A stretch of DNA of 64,000 nt, taken from positions 2,262,078-2,326,077 of the forward strand of contig CAVSDJ010000008.1 in the NCBI GenBank assembly GCA_963726785.1, given 5' to 3'. The notes under the pieces are model-generated. The model was given only the letters and a program-made list of their open reading frames with translations, was not told the DNA's origin and ran no database searches. The DNA is from DATEKX01 sp963726785 (GTDB lineage: Bacteria > Acidobacteriota > Blastocatellia > UBA7656). The position numbers were made by a program, and so were the translations under genes. Within the stretch, counting starts at the first letter, position 1. Each line of letters begins with the position of its first letter. Below, one piece after another: positions 64,000-64,000 of the stretch.

Positions 64000-64000
64000 C

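Overview
The window is a contig that appears to join two unrelated genomes. Positions 1 to about 59,988 read as one bacterium of moderate G+C. Its gene style suggests Acidobacteriota, probably a Blastocatellia relative: many secreted peptidases and hydrolases, winged-helix/TPR and GT-C/TPR proteins, Sco/multicopper-oxidase pairs and large palindromic intergenic repeats. That placement is inference from gene content, because no rRNA gene is present. From about 59,988 to the right end the DNA is visibly richer in G+C. It carries a str operon (rpsL-rpsG-fusA) and a lipoprotein with a D/S/T-rich linker and FG-GAP repeats, as in Myxococcota. The break falls inside fusA and inside an NRPS adenylation domain at the same point, so it is best read as an assembly misjoin.

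Layout. 0-5.5 kb: the start of glgC (off the left edge), psuG, a di-heme peroxidase fused to a beta-helix, a GlpF-type aquaporin and a zinc-ribbon protein. 5.5-8.6 kb: an ECF-like sigma factor with a zinc-finger anti-sigma candidate, and a 59-aa cysteine-containing protein. 8.7-13.9 kb: a leftward cluster of multicopper oxidase, Sco-like protein and two secreted paralogues. 14-21.5 kb: a response regulator, penicillin acylase, M28 peptidase, aldehyde dehydrogenase and amidohydrolase. 21.5-24.6 kb: a divergent module in which an XRE repressor and an ImmA/IrrE-type protease face an operon carrying a SWIM-Rad52/DdrA-like protein, across a promoter with two operator-like palindromes. 25-31 kb: a response regulator, secreted proteins, a TMTC-like GT-C/TPR protein, 3-hydroxybutyryl-CoA dehydrogenase and a TPR protein. 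32.1-33.5 kb: a complete IS66-family element with an 8-bp target duplication. 33.6-49.9 kb: hydrolases, a degenerate transglutaminase, a transporter, a beta-propeller, an aminotransferase, a DUF1573 lipoprotein with an in-frame UGA, an Smr protein and a winged-helix/TPR regulator. 50-54.2 kb: a membrane coiled-coil protein, a GT-C membrane protein and tRNA-Ser. 54.5-60 kb: a PD40 protein, then a biosynthetic locus with a CmlA-type diiron beta-hydroxylase translationally coupled to an NRPS end (A-T-sulfotransferase-TE).

The two most interesting systems are these. First, the CmlA-like hydroxylase with the NRPS A-T-ST-TE. Its logic (beta-hydroxylate, sulfate, release) could give a terminal enamide/alkene or a sulfated beta-hydroxy amino acid. 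Second, the XRE/IrrE-like switch facing a Rad52-like operon resembles the Deinococcus DdrO/IrrE damage response in layout but not in operator sequence.

Many genes are split by single-base frame changes (at least 20 in the window) while conserved motifs continue in the next frame. This points to indel-prone sequence data rather than wholesale pseudogenisation. Such genes are annotated across the breaks, with the break positions stated. Four kinds of large inverted repeat fill intergenic gaps, and several of them supply the last codons of neighbouring genes.
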